A stretch of 64,000 nt of DNA from Areca catechu (GCA_021397845.1 CM038044.1:57387851-57451850), one strand, 5' to 3'; shown: positions 11,308 through 23,464, counted from the first letter of the stretch. The notes: generated by a model from the sequence alone, not told the origin. Translations and numbers: made by a program.

Positions 11308-13110
11308 TGTTGGGAATTATGTCCCAAAGCCAATCATCTAGGCTATAGACAGTTGTGCTAATTTTGTAATTGTATATGAATTTCTTGATAAATAAAAGTT
11401 ATCCTTTTTTGGATGTTCATCACATATGCATTTTCGTGGAAAGAACTCTTGTGCGATGGAGTCCTTAGAACTACATTATATTTGATATAGAGAGGATATA
11501 TCAAGTAGTTCTTAAAATGGTTCACAATCAAAGGATACATTGTTATAGGAGGACAATGTCTCAAGTATAGGTTATTGTATCTCACATTAGTTAGTTATCC
11601 TCTTAACCAAGGAGTGTTGTGACACTGATGTGACATGCAAGTGGAATGTATGACATCTCACTGAACGTGACCATCTATGGAGCCCCTTTCTGCCAAAGGG
11701 TTGCTCGAGGAGGGATATGGGTATATGTGTCCCTCAGACCTGTGGTCACCATGGTAGCTTGCAAGCAACTCACTATACTTTGGTGCCGGACTACCTAGAT
11801 TTTTAATCCAGTGATGAAAGATTTCTGGGTGCAGTCAATACTTATGGAGCGGTGGTGGATCAAGATGGAATTGATCTCTCCAAATAGTTTGAAGTGAATG
11901 ACTTCCTGTGTCTCATTTAGTAAAACCTTGGCAAGGGAAGTTTTTGTGAGGAGTCATAGAACTTATAAGGTTGAGACATGATCTGGATGAACCAAATTAG
12001 GGTTGGCAGTCGAACCCTAGGTCATTTTGAGCATTATGAGATTAAAGGGATGAATTATGCGGTAACCATATGCCAGAGGTTCTAGAATATTGCTTTGTAA
12101 TCTTCTACCTATCCAGACATCGGGTATCATTGCTAGATGATAACTTTGGCTGGTATTGGAAGTGTTCCAATCTATCGGCTTAGTGTTCGAACCTATTGGA
12201 TCACACACCATAGGGGTTTCTATCTGATCTAAAGGATGATCGACGATTGAGAATCGTTTACTATCACTGGAGGTCAATGTGATTGACCATATTCTAGCTA
12301 TCAACACTTATAAGTGTTGACACTTGGATATTTTTGAAGTGTCGACACTTGATTGACGAGTAGAATTTTTGCAAATTTCTGGAAAGATTTGACTTCGGAT
12401 TTTGAATTTGAATTTCAATTTTTGGACATTTTTGGCTCCAGGCTTTCTTGGTATGATAGTCATTCTTGCTTTTTTTGGCTTGGACCCATTTGGTATGGCG
12501 CTTGACCTTCTCCCCCAATCACTCCTCCTCCCTTGTTCTCCCTCTCATGGCTGCCCCTATAAATAAAGGTTATTCTATAGGGCTTTGGCTGATTTTTTGG
12601 TTCTTGATTTTGTTTTGTTGGTTGTTTACAAGGTCTCCACACCATAAGAGAAAAAGAAGGAAAAGGGTTTGTAAGGTCCTTGGGATTGGGTATGAGAAAC
12701 CTAGCATTCAAGCTAGGTCTTGGGAAGAGAGTTTCTTAGGAAGGGTTCCACCTCTCCTCCTTGTCTTCTCGGAAGAAGAAGATCGGCCCGAAGGATCTCG
12801 AAGATATAGCACTCCAAGGGAGTTCATCAGTTTCAAGCCCTGGTGTGAACTACTAGTAGAGGCTAGACGTGTGTGTGGCTTGAGAACATTTTCACCACCT
12901 CCATCCTAAAGGTATAGTGGTAAGGTACCCTTATGTCTCCATCATCTTTTCTGTTGATGTTGATGTTTTTAGTAGCATGCTTCATTATTATACTAGATCC
13001 TATTGCGGGCAGATTGGTAGATCATTTTGATCTATCTACTGAGCTTTCCAGTGCTTATTTTAAAGTCATTTTAAAATACTTTTCTTCTACCTAGCATATT
13101 TTTCTCTTCA
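11308..13110 (+). repeat. Solo LTR of a Copia B-like element inside SIRE(+)
   Basis: Starts TGTTGGGAATTATGTCCC and ends CTCTTCA. Its first 300 bases align by eye to the Copia B LTR read from 20253 downwards, including GTTCATCACATATGC, AGAGAGGATATATCA and AATCAAAGGATACA. A TATA-like CCTATAAATAAAGG is at about 12555. Flanks TGGGG (11303-11307) and TTGGG (13111-13115) match at four of five bases, consistent with an aged TSD. No PBS, PPT or coding sequence is present, so it arose by LTR-LTR recombination. The 147-codon ORF at 12466-12909 is chance. Confidence 0.8.
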
Positions 13111-14186
13111 TTGGGTACCATCAAATTGAAGGAGTTTGATCAAAGAAGTCATCAAAATAAAGAGCTGAGACCTCTTCAGATAAGGAGGAAGGTGAAGATG
13201 ATCAGACTATGCACCCTATTGATGGTACTGATACTATTGACAGAGGAGATGATGACATACAGGATGATGAACATGCATAGATACTGAGAGAGCATGAGAG
13301 TCCTAGGACTTCACCCGGACCAGCACCTTCACCAGCACCAGCACCTTCACCAGCACCTGCACTAGCACCTGCACCAGTAGAGACTTCAACCCCTGGACCT
13401 TCTGCTACACCTGCTCCAGGACCATCAGTAAATACTTCAGCTCCATCTGTATCACATGCTTTCTTTGCTCAGTAGATCAGACAGTTATCATAGTCCCTAA
13501 CAAGCACTGTTGGATCGATGTTTGGCGAGCTTCGTCAAATAATCGATACTAGACTTTAGGAGATCTGTGGAGGGCTGAGACAGTTACACTCCAGAGTTGA
13601 CACAGTTGAGTCTACCAGAGCAGAGCCACAGAGAGACTTTCAATCACTGATAGATTCTTTCAGGTCTATGTCTAATGATATCCGGCTGACAGTAGACCAT
13701 GGATTAGAAGAGTTCAGATTAGAATTGTGAGAGCTATCTTTTCGGATGGGGTCACTAGAGTAGACCAAGAAGAGTGAGGATCATTACACTGCAGGAGTGG
13801 AAATACTCCGAGCTGAGTTTGGCCAAGTGAGAGGATCTGCAGAAGCTTTTGCCAATGCTCAAGCTAGTGAGATCATTGCACTTCATGAGGGGATCAAGAA
13901 GATACAGACTGAGCTTAGCACTATTTAGCTTTTCTTATCTCAGCTATCTTCTACTGCTAGAAGAGCCAGCTCATCTACTCCTAGACAACCACCATATCAT
14001 TCTACATAGCCACCACCTCACTCCACTCAACCACCTTTTGTACCTTCCAGAGTGTTTGATCCAGAACCTATTTCTTCTAAACCACCTCCTGGACCATCTA
14101 GTAGGGTTAGAGGTTCTTCTAGTCATCCTAGATCTTGGTATGGTAGGTCTGAGTCTGTTAAAGTTGAGTCTAGTGACAGTGAGTAG
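13111..14186 (+). pseudogene. SIRE(+) extra 3' ORF, C-terminal part (Pro-rich and coiled coil)
   Basis: Resumes as YHQIEGV then an acidic stretch (EGEDDQTMHPIDGTD), a Pro/Ala repeat at about 13315-13385 (PAPSPAPAPSPAPA), and a helical part with LRQIIDTRL, GGLRQLHSRVDTVEST and LRAEFGQVRGSAEAFANA that looks like a coiled coil. A Ser/Pro-rich tail ends ESVKVESSDSE with a TAG at 14184. About seven in-frame stops (for example 13278, 13473, 13557, 13728, 13927) show decay. The corresponding SIRE(-) part is at 28300-29110. Such ORFs have been called env-like in this lineage, but I see no signal peptide or membrane anchor. Confidence 0.6.
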
Positions 14187-15046
14187 GCCATTTCTTTTTT
14201 AGTATTTTTGTTTGAACTTTAAAATTTTGTAAGTTGTAATGAAAAACTTTGAAAGCAATAAAAGTATCTGTTTCTTACTTATTGTGTGTGCAATGTTATC
14301 TGTGCAATGATGTTTATATATTCAACATCAAATCAAGTTAAATTTAAATTAAAATTTCTATGGGAAGGTGAAATTATCTCAAATAATGTTAATAATCTTC
14401 TCATTCTGATTCAAAAATTGAGCTTACAGTACTTAACACAAGGAGAGCAATTAACTATATACCTTTTTGATTAATGACAAAAAGGGGGAGAATGGTGAAT
14501 GATATTAATGGTATGTGCATGGAAAATTCTTTATTTCAGAGAAATATACAAGTAAGGGGGAGCTTTATGTTGATGTGCTATGAAGTTTTAGCTTTATATT
14601 GATTTTGAACTTAATGAACTATGCATTTTTAGCTTTATGCTCTGAGATATTTCCTAAATTTAGCTTTGATACATATTAAGCTCTGATACATTCAATAGCT
14701 CAACTACCATTAGCTCTAAATAAGCTCTGATACATTATTGCCAACACCAATACCTTTTGCTATCTCAAGACCTAATACAATTTGCAAATTTTGAACTCTG
14801 ATATATTTTTCCTATCAATTTTGCCTTATGCTTATTGACTTTAATTTAGGCAAAAATAGGCTTGGATAAATGTTAATACATAATGAAACTGTTTCAAAAG
14901 CCTTAATATTATGTCAATATACTCTGATACATTTGTAATTTACAGCTCATACATGTTGATACTAACTTCCAAATACCTTTATACATGTAATTGTAAAGTT
15001 TTCTTTTCCATGCCTGGTGTTTTATCATCATCAAAAAGGGGGAGAT
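14187..15046 (+). other. SIRE(+) 3' untranslated region with several polypurine tracts
   Basis: No gene. The sequence is AT-rich with repeated AGCTCTGATACAT-like words (14640-14940). Polypurine tracts appear at 14479 (AAAAAGGGGGAGAA), 14553 (TAAGGGGGAG) and, directly before the 3' LTR, 15035-15046 (AAAAAGGGGGAGAT). The last is the primer site for plus-strand DNA. Extra upstream tracts are typical of SIRE/Maximus elements. SIRE(-) has the mirror copies at 27440-28130. Confidence 0.75.
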
Positions 15047-16531
15047 TGTTGAACAGTAGAATGATTTTGATGATAACAAAACATTGGAGCATGCATTTAT
15101 TTTGCTAACTACTTCCAAGTCTTTTCTAAGTTTTTGTAGGATGATTTTAATGCACATTCACACTTCCTACAACTTTGTAAGTATGTCAAGCAAATTTTTG
15201 GTAATATTGGAAATATTTTATGAAAAGAAGTGTCCAAGAAAAATCACTCAAGAACTCATGAAAATGGGCAACTTCAGTGAAGAGCTGACTCAAATCATAA
15301 AGAGCTGACTCGAGTTCATTCACAAAACACAACTTACTGGAATGTAGATATCCGAGCCGACTTGAAGGAAGTCGAGCCGACTCGTCTAGCGCTTCAGTTT
15401 CTCAGTCAGACATTCGAGCTGACCCGAAAGCAAAGAGCCGACTCAAGCAGAGTACAAGTTCTGAAATTCTAGAATTTAAGCCGACTCGATTTTATCCAAG
15501 CCGACTCAACCAGAGTAAGGATTTCTCAAACAGATAGGTGAGCCGACTCAAGGACAGAAGAGTGACTCTTACAGAGTTTAGATATAATCAATTCTAAAGA
15601 ATAAGCCAGGTGAGCTGACTCGATGAAGAGGACCTGACTTGACCAGTACAACCTTCTAACCTATCTGAGAATCTGAGCCAACTCAAAGCATCCGAGCCAA
15701 CTCGAATCCCAGTTTTAGGAAAATAACGGCTAGTTCCAGAACTTGCTATTTGAAATCAAATCAAGATCCAATGGTCATTTTTCAAATCCTAACAGTCTAC
15801 AATGGCTATATCCACCAAAGAAGAGTACAAGACTCTATTTATAAGGGATTTGGACATCTCTTAAGAGGTTAACGATCTTTAATATTTATTTGGTGAGAAT
15901 ATTCAAGAGAAAGCATTCAAGAGAGTCTTCAAGTCTTCACCAACTCTCATATGAAGCGTCAAGTATTTATTGAGGAATCTAAGAAGCCATTAAGGAGCAT
16001 TTAGTGCAATTAAGAAGGCTTCGTTTGAGCTGCAACTGCAACCATCAGACAACTTGGGTTTATCAAATAGTTGCTTTGTATTCTTTAACTCTTTTTTGAG
16101 TTTGTTAGGTTCTTGGTGAGCCTATTGAAAACCAAGTGTGGGTTGTTAGTGATCCCGTCTTAAAACTAACATTATAGTGGGTTTTTGATGAGCCCGGTCA
16201 AAACCATGTTTGGATTTTTGGTTAGCCCGGTTAAAACCAAGTTTGGGTTTTGCTTTATGAGCCCGTGAAAACAATCTGGCTGTATTCCATGGATGAATAT
16301 AGTGAAAATTCCAAGTGGTATATTGGGTAGTGGACGTAGGAGTGATGTTACTCTGAACCACTATAAACTTGCTATGTTTGTGATATGCCTTTTCTACTTT
16401 TGCTTGCTTCTACTTTAATTATTCTAATCACGACACTTTCCACACAAAAGAACATTTAATAGAGCACACATTTGCTTAAATTTTTTAACTTCTAAATTCA
16501 CCTCCCCTTGAGAAAGGCCACCCGGGCAACA
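15047..16531 (+). repeat. 3' LTR of SIRE(+)
   Basis: Begins TGTTGAACAGTAGAATG and ends CACCCGGGCAACA, followed by the TSD TTATG. It aligns with 3671-5153 over its whole length, with many substitutions and small indels. GAGCCGACTCGA-type words fill 15285-15705, and the TATA-like TTTATAAGG is at 15838-15846. Confidence 0.92.
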
Positions 16532-17190
16532 TTATGTCTGCACAGTGTCTCAGTTCTTATTTCTAAGCGCATCCAATTACCGTCCTCACTGATCAGCCCT
16601 TGAAGGCCATCCTCAGCCACCCTAATATATCGGGGTTCCTGGCCAAGTGGGTGATAAAGCTCAACAAGTTTGACATCACCTACCACCCACAGTCGGTGCA
16701 AAAGGCCCAAGTCCTTGTCGATTTTCTGGTGGAATGCACATGGGCGATCAAAGACCTAGAGGAGATGGACCAGTAAGCCGAACCCTGGCTGGACCCAACC
16801 CTGGGAGTGATGACATGGATCCTCCATGTTGATAGTGCATCCAACACCAAAGGAAGTGGAGCCGGGCTCATCCTCGCCAATCCCGACGGAGTCATCACTG
16901 AATGCACACTGCGTTTCCTCTTCAAGGCAACCAACAATCAGGCTGAGTGCGAGGTGCTCCTCATGGAATTGAAGGTGTCCTTGAGCTGGGTGTCAAGTGC
17001 CTGAAGGTCTTCATGGACTCGTAACTCATGGTGGGGCAGGTCTTCGACGAGTTTGAAGCTTGAGATCCCATGATGGCAAAGTATCTGGATAAGGTATGCT
17101 CATACACAGCGAACCTCCAGCACTTCAGTATTTCCCACATCTCTCGGGTGGAGAATGCCCGAGTCGATATCCTCACCAGGTTAGTGACCC
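16532..17190 (+). pseudogene. Tat#1 RNase H end and second RNase H
   Basis: Continues the RNase H cut at 3670: TVLTDQPLKAILSHPNISG, then KWVIKLNKFDITYHPQ and VLVDFLVECTWA. The second RNase H of Tat elements starts at ILHVDSASNTKGSGAGLIL (16819 on), followed by TECTLRFLFKATNNQAECE and the degraded NLQHFSISHISRVENARVD (about 17112-17168). Stops at about 16549, 16774 and 17002 plus frameshifts show it is dead. The duplicated RNase H is what identifies the Tat group. Confidence 0.8.
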
Positions 17191-18321
17191 TGCTAAATTT
17201 ATTATTAAGGCATACCTTCATAGAATATCTGGAGACCCCCAACTTCGAGTTTGCAGCAGAGGTCCAACAGGTCACTACCAAAGCTAGTTGGAAAGACCCT
17301 TACATCAAATACATTACCACTAGTGTCCTACTCGAAGTTTGTAAGGAAGCCAGCCTCCTCAAGAAGAGGCTGCACAGTATGTGTTGATAGATAGGTATCT
17401 CTATCGGAGGTTTTACTCCTACCCCCTATTGAAGTATTTGAGACCCTTAGAAGCCACCTATGTGCTTCAAGGAATACACGAAGGCGTCTACGGAAATCAT
17501 GTGGGGGGTAGGAATGCTGGCTTACAAAGCACTCCGGTAAGGATACTTCTAGGAGACCATGCGAGAGGACATCGCTGATTTTGTGAGAAAATATGACCGT
17601 TGCCAACATCATGCCCACATCCAGCATCAGCCATCTACCCTGCTCTCCCAGCTATCAGCCCTGTGGCCATTCACCAAGTAGGGAATGGACATCCTAGGTC
17701 CCTTTCCTCTCGTGTCTGGCCAATGAAAGTATTTGATTGTGGCCATCGACTACTTCACCAAATGGGTCGAGGCTGAACCCCTGGCATGGATCACTGAGGC
17801 CAAGGTCAGATCATTCTTCTGGAAGTTGGTCATCTCCGTTTCGGACTCCCGCACTCAATCATCACTGACAATGGGTGGCAGTTTGATAACCAAGCTTTTA
17901 AAGAGTTCTATGCTGACCTCAACATCTGTCATCACTTCACTTCGATGGCTCACTCTCAGACCAACGGGGAGGTGAGGTAACCAACTAAACCATCTTACAA
18001 GGGCTCTGCACCAGATTGGATGAGGCCAAGGGTCAATGGGCGGAAGAACTCCCCAGTGTGCTGTGAGCCTACCACACCATGCCTTGGATGGAAATAGGTG
18101 AGACACCCTTCAACCTCGTCTTTGCTTCATAAGCTATAATCCTAGTGGAGGTTGGTCTGCCTATGCTGCAGGTAGAGCAATACAATGAGGCAGAGAATTT
18201 GGCCCACCTCCTTCTCAACCTGGACCTTCTAGATGAGACGAGGGACAAAGCTCGACTCCAGATGGTGGCATATTGGCAATGAGTGACATGCTACTACAAC
18301 GCCCGCATCAGTCCCGTGATG
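17191..18321 (+). pseudogene. Tat#1 integrase, truncated at its 3' end
   Basis: Fragments in three frames: GIHEGVYGNHVGGR (zinc domain, about 17470), CERTSLIL-type debris, GMDILGPFPL (first catalytic Asp, about 17683), VAIDYFTKWVEAEPLA (17733 on), ITDNG-equivalent at about 17862, and HSQTNGEV (catalytic Glu region, about 17950). The part before the break reads YYNARISPVM. At 18321 the frame is cut by Copia B and the integrase C-terminus is not found elsewhere in the window. It was probably lost in a deletion at 47968. Confidence 0.8.
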
Positions 18322-20253
18322 TGTTGGGATGAAAACCTGGTGGGCCCTTGATGCATGCAATTTAAAACTTTTCTAAATTATATGATGCATAGTGAAAGTG
18401 GATGAAACAATTTTATCTAAGTATATTAATCTAATTAACACTGGCACTGCATAGATCATTATGCATATAGAATAATACATGTATGAAATCAAGCATGAAA
18501 ATTATGCGACTCATAGGACCATTCTATGAATTACATAATAGGGTGTCGAAGACCATATCTTTGGACCCATAGAATAAGAGTACAAACTTTTTGCAAGGTG
18601 ACGATCACCGTGAGGGGAGTACTCCAAGGAAGAGCACCGGCACTACGAGCAGCATAGACATCCTGCCTCTATAGGTGGTTCATACCGGGATAAGGGGATT
18701 CTCCTCCTTCCTTTGAGGTGCTAGCCTCTCTGGAATGATGTGGTTGTAGTGGACTCCTTCTTCAACAACTTGAAGATCCGGTTGCTGAATTGAAATGGGA
18801 TAAAATATCCAAGAACCCTTCCTAGAACACTCTATCCCAAACCTTCAATAGAAGGTAAGCACTCATGAATCCCAAAAACCAAACCTCACACTTTCTTTCC
18901 AAGAATGAGATCTGATCTCATAATCTCTCTGAGGTAAAGAATGAATTCAAACCAACCAAAAATGGCAAAATCCTGACCTATGGCAAAAGAGAACAATTCC
19001 CAATCTTCTCTTTTTAGCTAACCCAAAAATAGGCCTTAAAACCAAGCCATGAAGGGGAAGTTAATGAGAGATTAAAGGGTGAGTTTTGGAGTCTCTTGGA
19101 ATTCCTACAGGTTAGAAGACCTTTAAAATTTAGCAACTGGCATGATTAAAACTCTATAATGCAAAGATTAATTCCTATAATGATTACAGGGATCAATGAA
19201 GCATTTTTGGTTTTCAGTAGAGTCTGTCAAACGAGTCGACTTACCTCGGGTCGACTCGCCCTCGACTCGCCTCGGGTTGACTCGCCTCGGGTCGACTCGA
19301 GTGGCAATTTGATAACTCCTTGTCAAACAAGTTTGAAACAATTCCCAATCTTTCCCAAGCCAACAAATCCAGAAGAAACCCCATGGTGTGTGACCTCATA
19401 GGTTCAAATACTAAATCGGTAGTGCAGGAACATTTCTAGTACCAGCCAAAGTCGCCATCTAGCAATGACAGCTGGCATCTGGATAGGTCGAAGGTTGCGG
19501 AGCAACAAGAACCTATCGAACATGGAATACCACTAAACTTATTCCTTTGATCTCTTAATGCTCCGGGTGGCATAGGATTAAACTGCCCAACCCTAATCAA
19601 TCCATCTTAATATGTCTCAAACAAAGAATCCCTATAACTCTTTACAAGGAATGCCCAGGCCAAGGTCTTTCTTAATTGAGGCATACTAAGCATTCAATCC
19701 AAACCATTTGGAGACATTAATCTTATCTTGGTCTTACTACCACCACATAAGTACTTGACTATACCCAGCAACCTTCCATCACCGAATTAGAAATCCAGGT
19801 AGTCTGGTACCTAAGTACAGTGAGTTGCTTGCAAGTTGCCTAGTGATCTCAAGTTAGAGGAATAATTCATATCCATATCCTAATGAAAAACATCTCTTTA
19901 GCAGGAAGAGAATATCGCATAGGAGTTACGCTTAGTGAAGTGTTAAACATAACACCTGATGTCATGCCAGCATCTCCATGCTGCTTGGTTAAGAGGACAA
20001 CCAAAAAACATGACATCAATGACCTATGCTCAATACACCATTGTCCTAAAATAGCGTATCCTTTGGTCGTGAACCAATTTATGAGCTACACGATGCATCC
20101 TCTCTACATCGCATACGAGGTAGCTCAAAGGATATCATCATACAAGAGTTCAATTAGGAAGATATCATGTGATGAACAATCAGAATAAACTTTTTATTCA
20201 ATTCAATAATTCATATACATATACATGAGTAGCTCAACATACAATTCCCAACA
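18322..20253 (-). repeat. 3' LTR of Copia B
   Basis: On the + strand it starts TGTTGGGATGAAAACC and ends TTCCCAACA, so as an element it reads TGTTGGGAATTG...CATCCCAACA. The part 18322-19447 pairs with 46889-47968; 19448-20253 has no partner because the other LTR is truncated. At 19225-19303 it holds a GGGTCGACTCGCCTC tandem with more copies than the partner at 47783-47823. It inserted into Tat#1 integrase. Confidence 0.85.
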
Positions 20254-20270
20254 ACTCCCACCTAGACTAA
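20254..20270 (-). other. Polypurine tract of Copia B
   Basis: On the minus strand TTAGTCTAGGTGGGAGT lies directly before the LTR start TGTTGGGAATT. AGGTGGGAG-type tracts are the usual plus-strand primers of plant copia elements. Confidence 0.75.
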
Positions 20271-23200
20271 AGCCAATCAAAACAGAATCTGATTCCCATC
20301 TTCCGTTTGCAATCGTCAAACTCTTGCATTCCAACGGCTTTAGTGAAAGGGTCGGCCAAGTTCTCCTTACCATCGATCTTCAAAAGTTCGATGTCACCTC
20401 ATTCAATAATCTCTAGGACAAGGTGATAGCGATGCAGAATATGCTTCGTCCACTGATGTGACTTTGGCTCTTTGGCTTGAGCTATGGCTTCAGTGCTGTC
20501 ACAATACACCGGAATAGGACCATCTAGGAAGGTGCCATTCCTAGCTCGCCTAGGAACTTCCGTAACCACATAACCTTATTTGCTGCATTCGATGCTGCAA
20601 TATACTCTACCTCGCAAATAGAATCAGCCACTATATATTGCTTGAAACTTTTTCAGTAGACTGCTCCACCATTGAAGGTAAATACAAAACTAGATATACC
20701 CTTGCTATCATCACTGTCTGACTGAAAACTAGAGTCAGTGTACCCTACAAGTTTTAAGTCAGAATCTCCATAAATAAGCCCATTGGTCCTTAGTATTTCA
20801 AAAATACTTAAGAATGTTCTTAACAACTTTTTAATGAGCTTCACCTGGGTCAGACTGGCATCTACTCACTAGCCCTAGTAAGTATGCCATGTCTGGTCTA
20901 GTACATAACATGGCATATATAATAGAACCCACTGCTGAAGCATATGGAATCCTACTCATACGCTCTCTTTCCTCAGGAGTTGTTACACAATCTGATGGGG
21001 AACTAATATGCATGCATTTTTTTTTGTATGTTTTACATGTTGAGTTAGGTGATTAATTCCCAAATTTTAGATCAAAATTATTTATAGGGAATTTTGTATG
21101 AATTTTTGAAGATCAGCATGCAGATTAGGACCTAGAAAAGTAGCAAAGAAGGACCGCCGGGGCTGAGAAGCCTCGGTTAGGGCAAGTTCTCCTACAATAA
21201 AACTACTGGAGGTAGAGGGGTGTACCTGACAATGTCTGTAAAGATCGCAGCGAAGGGGTCTCTCGTTCCTCGACGGATGCGGCCTGGAAAACCGAGCCAA
21301 AGACCCGCGGATACCCGGCTTTCTGCTCGGTGATCCGATTGAGGCTTGGCTGGAGTCGTTGGATTCGTAAAACCTCAGGGACCTACAAACGACCTGTTAG
21401 GGGTTAGAAAACTCACAAAGGAACAAGAAAGCAAAGGGAAAACAGCAAGGGAAGGCTTCTTTTGGAGTGGGCATCCAGGGATCTGAGATGCTTGTTGGCA
21501 GCAGGAAGATGATTGCAGCACTGGGAAGAAAAACTCTCGCAAACTCCTTTATGCACACAGCAGGGTATCACACAACTCAATAGAAGAACTCAAGGTTTTC
21601 ATTCATCAAAAATTCTCCCTCATACAAGAGGCTAGGGTCCTTTAAATAGACCCTTAACCTTGGGCTCTAAGTAAGGCTACATAAGTCTTTACAAAAGAAT
21701 CCTTTTCCCTCTCAAACCCTAGCTAGAAAATAAGGAAATATTAGGTAGAAAAATCCCTAAAAATTTTCTTGACTTGGTCAAGACTCCAAGGATGCCTAGG
21801 GGGGCATGTTGGGCTTCTAGGAGCAGTAAAAGGCCGGCCCAAAGGGGCTCGGGTGCATGGGTTTGGGCCTCTGGAAGCTGGGGTGGCCTGGTAGCCAGGT
21901 AGCAGGAATATTCCCTGGTATCTTGCTTCTTAGGGGCTTGGGCTTGGCACCTGGGCTTGATTTCTTTGGGCTAGGATGCAGATGGACCTCTGGAATCATG
22001 GATGCCCTTATCTATGAATATACTTTGGCATCTGGAAGGGAATCTGGGTATCTGGAGGGCATCTGCAAGAAATCAGGGTTTTCTGAATTTTCCTCCTGGG
22101 GTCTTCAAATCTTCAAGCTGGGTTGGACTTGTGCTATACTTCCATGTCTTCAATCTAGTTGGACTTGGTCTTCACTTGTATGATATAGTCTTGAGTCTTC
22201 AGTATGCTTGGACAGGACTCAAAAAAATAAAATTAGCTCAACATGAGCTGACTAGCATTGGACTGAACTAGCTCAACATGAGCTGACTTGTACAGAACTG
22301 AAATAACAACTAAAAATACTCAAATAATAACTAAAATGGACTCAGATGAGCTAAGCCCTTATTACAGATGGACTCATAAATTATTGATCAATTTACAGAG
22401 GGTTGAAAAAGCCTCTGTCTTATTCTGGTGCCTCAGGTGTCCCCACCACAATCCTTCTTAGAAAGAGTAATTCCATGACCTATCAGAAGATAGCCTCTTT
22501 TAAAATTCTCCATGCTGAACCGCTTCAGCACAGTGTCTATGTACATAGATTGGGACAGTCTCAGAAACCTCTTAGATCTATCTCTATAGATCTTCATACC
22601 CAGTATGTATGAGGCTTCACCCATGTCTTTCATTGAGATAAAAGCCAGACCTTTATTCCTTGTAATGCTGGGATGTCATTCCCGATTAGGAGAATGTCAT
22701 CCACTTACAAAATAAGAAATACAACTACATAACTATTTTCCTATTTATATACACAAGGTTCCTCTCCATTCCTAATGAAGCTATACATCTTGATACACTT
22801 ATCAAAATATATATTCCAACTCCGAGAAGCTTGCTTCAATCCATAAATGGACCTCTAAAGCTTGCACACTTTAGACTCGTCTGTGGATGTGAACCCTTAA
22901 GGTTGCATCATATACACCTCCTCTTTCAGTCACCATTTAGGAAAGCTATTCAGACATCCATTTGCCAGATTTCATAATCTAAATGTGTTGCTATAGCAAG
23001 CATAATTTGAATGGACATGAGCATTGCCACAGGAAGAAATGTCTCGTCATAGTCAATACCATAATGTTGACGATATCCCTTGGCAACCGATTGGCTTTAT
23101 GGTCTCCGGCTGCCTATCTATGCCCTGCTTCCTCTTGAAGATCTACTTGCACCCAATGGATTTTTTTCCTTCAAGTGGATCAACCAATGTCCATACATTA

Positions 23201-23464
23201 TTGATTTCCATGGACTCCATTTCGGATTCCATAGATCTCAGCCATGACTCAGAATCAGACCTTGACATCGCATCCATATAGGTGATCGGGTCCTCGTTGT
23301 TCTCATCGAGCTCAACAGGATCACCATCCTGGACCAAGAAATTATAGTATCTATCCGGTTGACGTGGTATTCTACCGGATCTCCTTAATGGTTGCACTAT
23401 AGGATCTGATCTAATCAAATCTGGTTCTATAGTGGCCTTAGAGTGAGAAGGTTCTTCCATCTAT
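20271..23464 (-). pseudogene. Copia B reverse transcriptase and RNase H, split by a solo LTR
   Basis: On the minus strand RT begins after ESWLRSMESEMESMEINNVW (about 23215) with LVDPLEGKKSIGCKW. It continues through SKVCKLXRSIYGLKQAS (about 22845) and a degraded catalytic VDDILLIGND near 22700, where Tyr is replaced by a stop. MKDMGEASYILGMKIYRDR (22633 down) follows. The frame is cut at 22448 and resumes at 20992 with CVTTPEERERMSRIPYASAV and MLCTRPDMAYLLGLVSRCQ. RNase H shows VGYTDSSFQSDSDDSKGISS (first Asp, about 20750) and CEVEYIAASNAAN (about 20600). The terminal part down to 20271 is badly shifted. Many stops; non-functional. Confidence 0.85.
20993..22448 (-). repeat. Solo LTR of the chromovirus family inside Copia B RT
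   Basis: On the minus strand it starts TGGTGGGGACACCTGAGGC, like the LTR at 34147, and ends TTAGTTCCCCATCA. The direct repeat CAATC flanks it at 20988-20992 and 22449-22453, a perfect 5-base TSD. No internal sequence remains, so it is a solo LTR left by recombination. Two copies of AGCTCAACATGAGCTGACT lie at 22233-22285 and also occur in the full chromovirus LTRs. The ORFs at 21857-22271 are chance readings inside the LTR. Confidence 0.92.

Larger units (their letters stand above)
3671..16531 (+). mobile_element. SIRE/Maximus-type Ty1-copia element, SIRE(+), complete but decayed
   Basis: A 12.9 kb element with LTRs 3671-5153 and 15047-16531 (TGTTGAAC...GGCAACA), a TTATG TSD at 3666-3670 and 16532-16536, an initiator-Met PBS, gag, protease, integrase, RT, RNase H, an extra ORF after pol, and polypurine tract AAAAAGGGGGAGAT before the 3' LTR. 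Integrase before RT is the copia order. The LTR length, extra 3' ORF and repeated AAAAAGGGGGAGA tracts are hallmarks of the SIRE/Maximus lineage. It inserted into Tat#1 RNase H and later received a solo LTR at 11308-13110. All genes carry stops. Confidence 0.9.
3276..18321 (+). mobile_element. Tat-type Ty3-gypsy element (Tat#1), interrupted by SIRE(+)
   Basis: Coding sequence stops at 3670 inside RNase H and resumes at 16532 in the same domain. The two halves are separated by SIRE(+), with a TTATG duplication on both sides. The order RT end, RNase H, second RNase H, integrase is that of the Tat group. LTRs, gag, protease and most of RT are not in the window. The 3' part is cut at 18321 by Copia B. 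Related 3' material is probably at 47973-49372. Confidence 0.8.

Noticed and set aside
12466..12909. 147-codon ORF on the + strand
   Set aside because: Lies wholly inside the solo LTR downstream of its TATA-like site, with no domain-like pattern; probably chance.
21857..22271. ORFs in the region 21857-22271, repeated at 34405-34731 and 41013-41213
   Set aside because: The same translation recurs in all three chromovirus LTR copies because the LTR is repeated, not because a gene is conserved; it shifts and truncates freely between copies.
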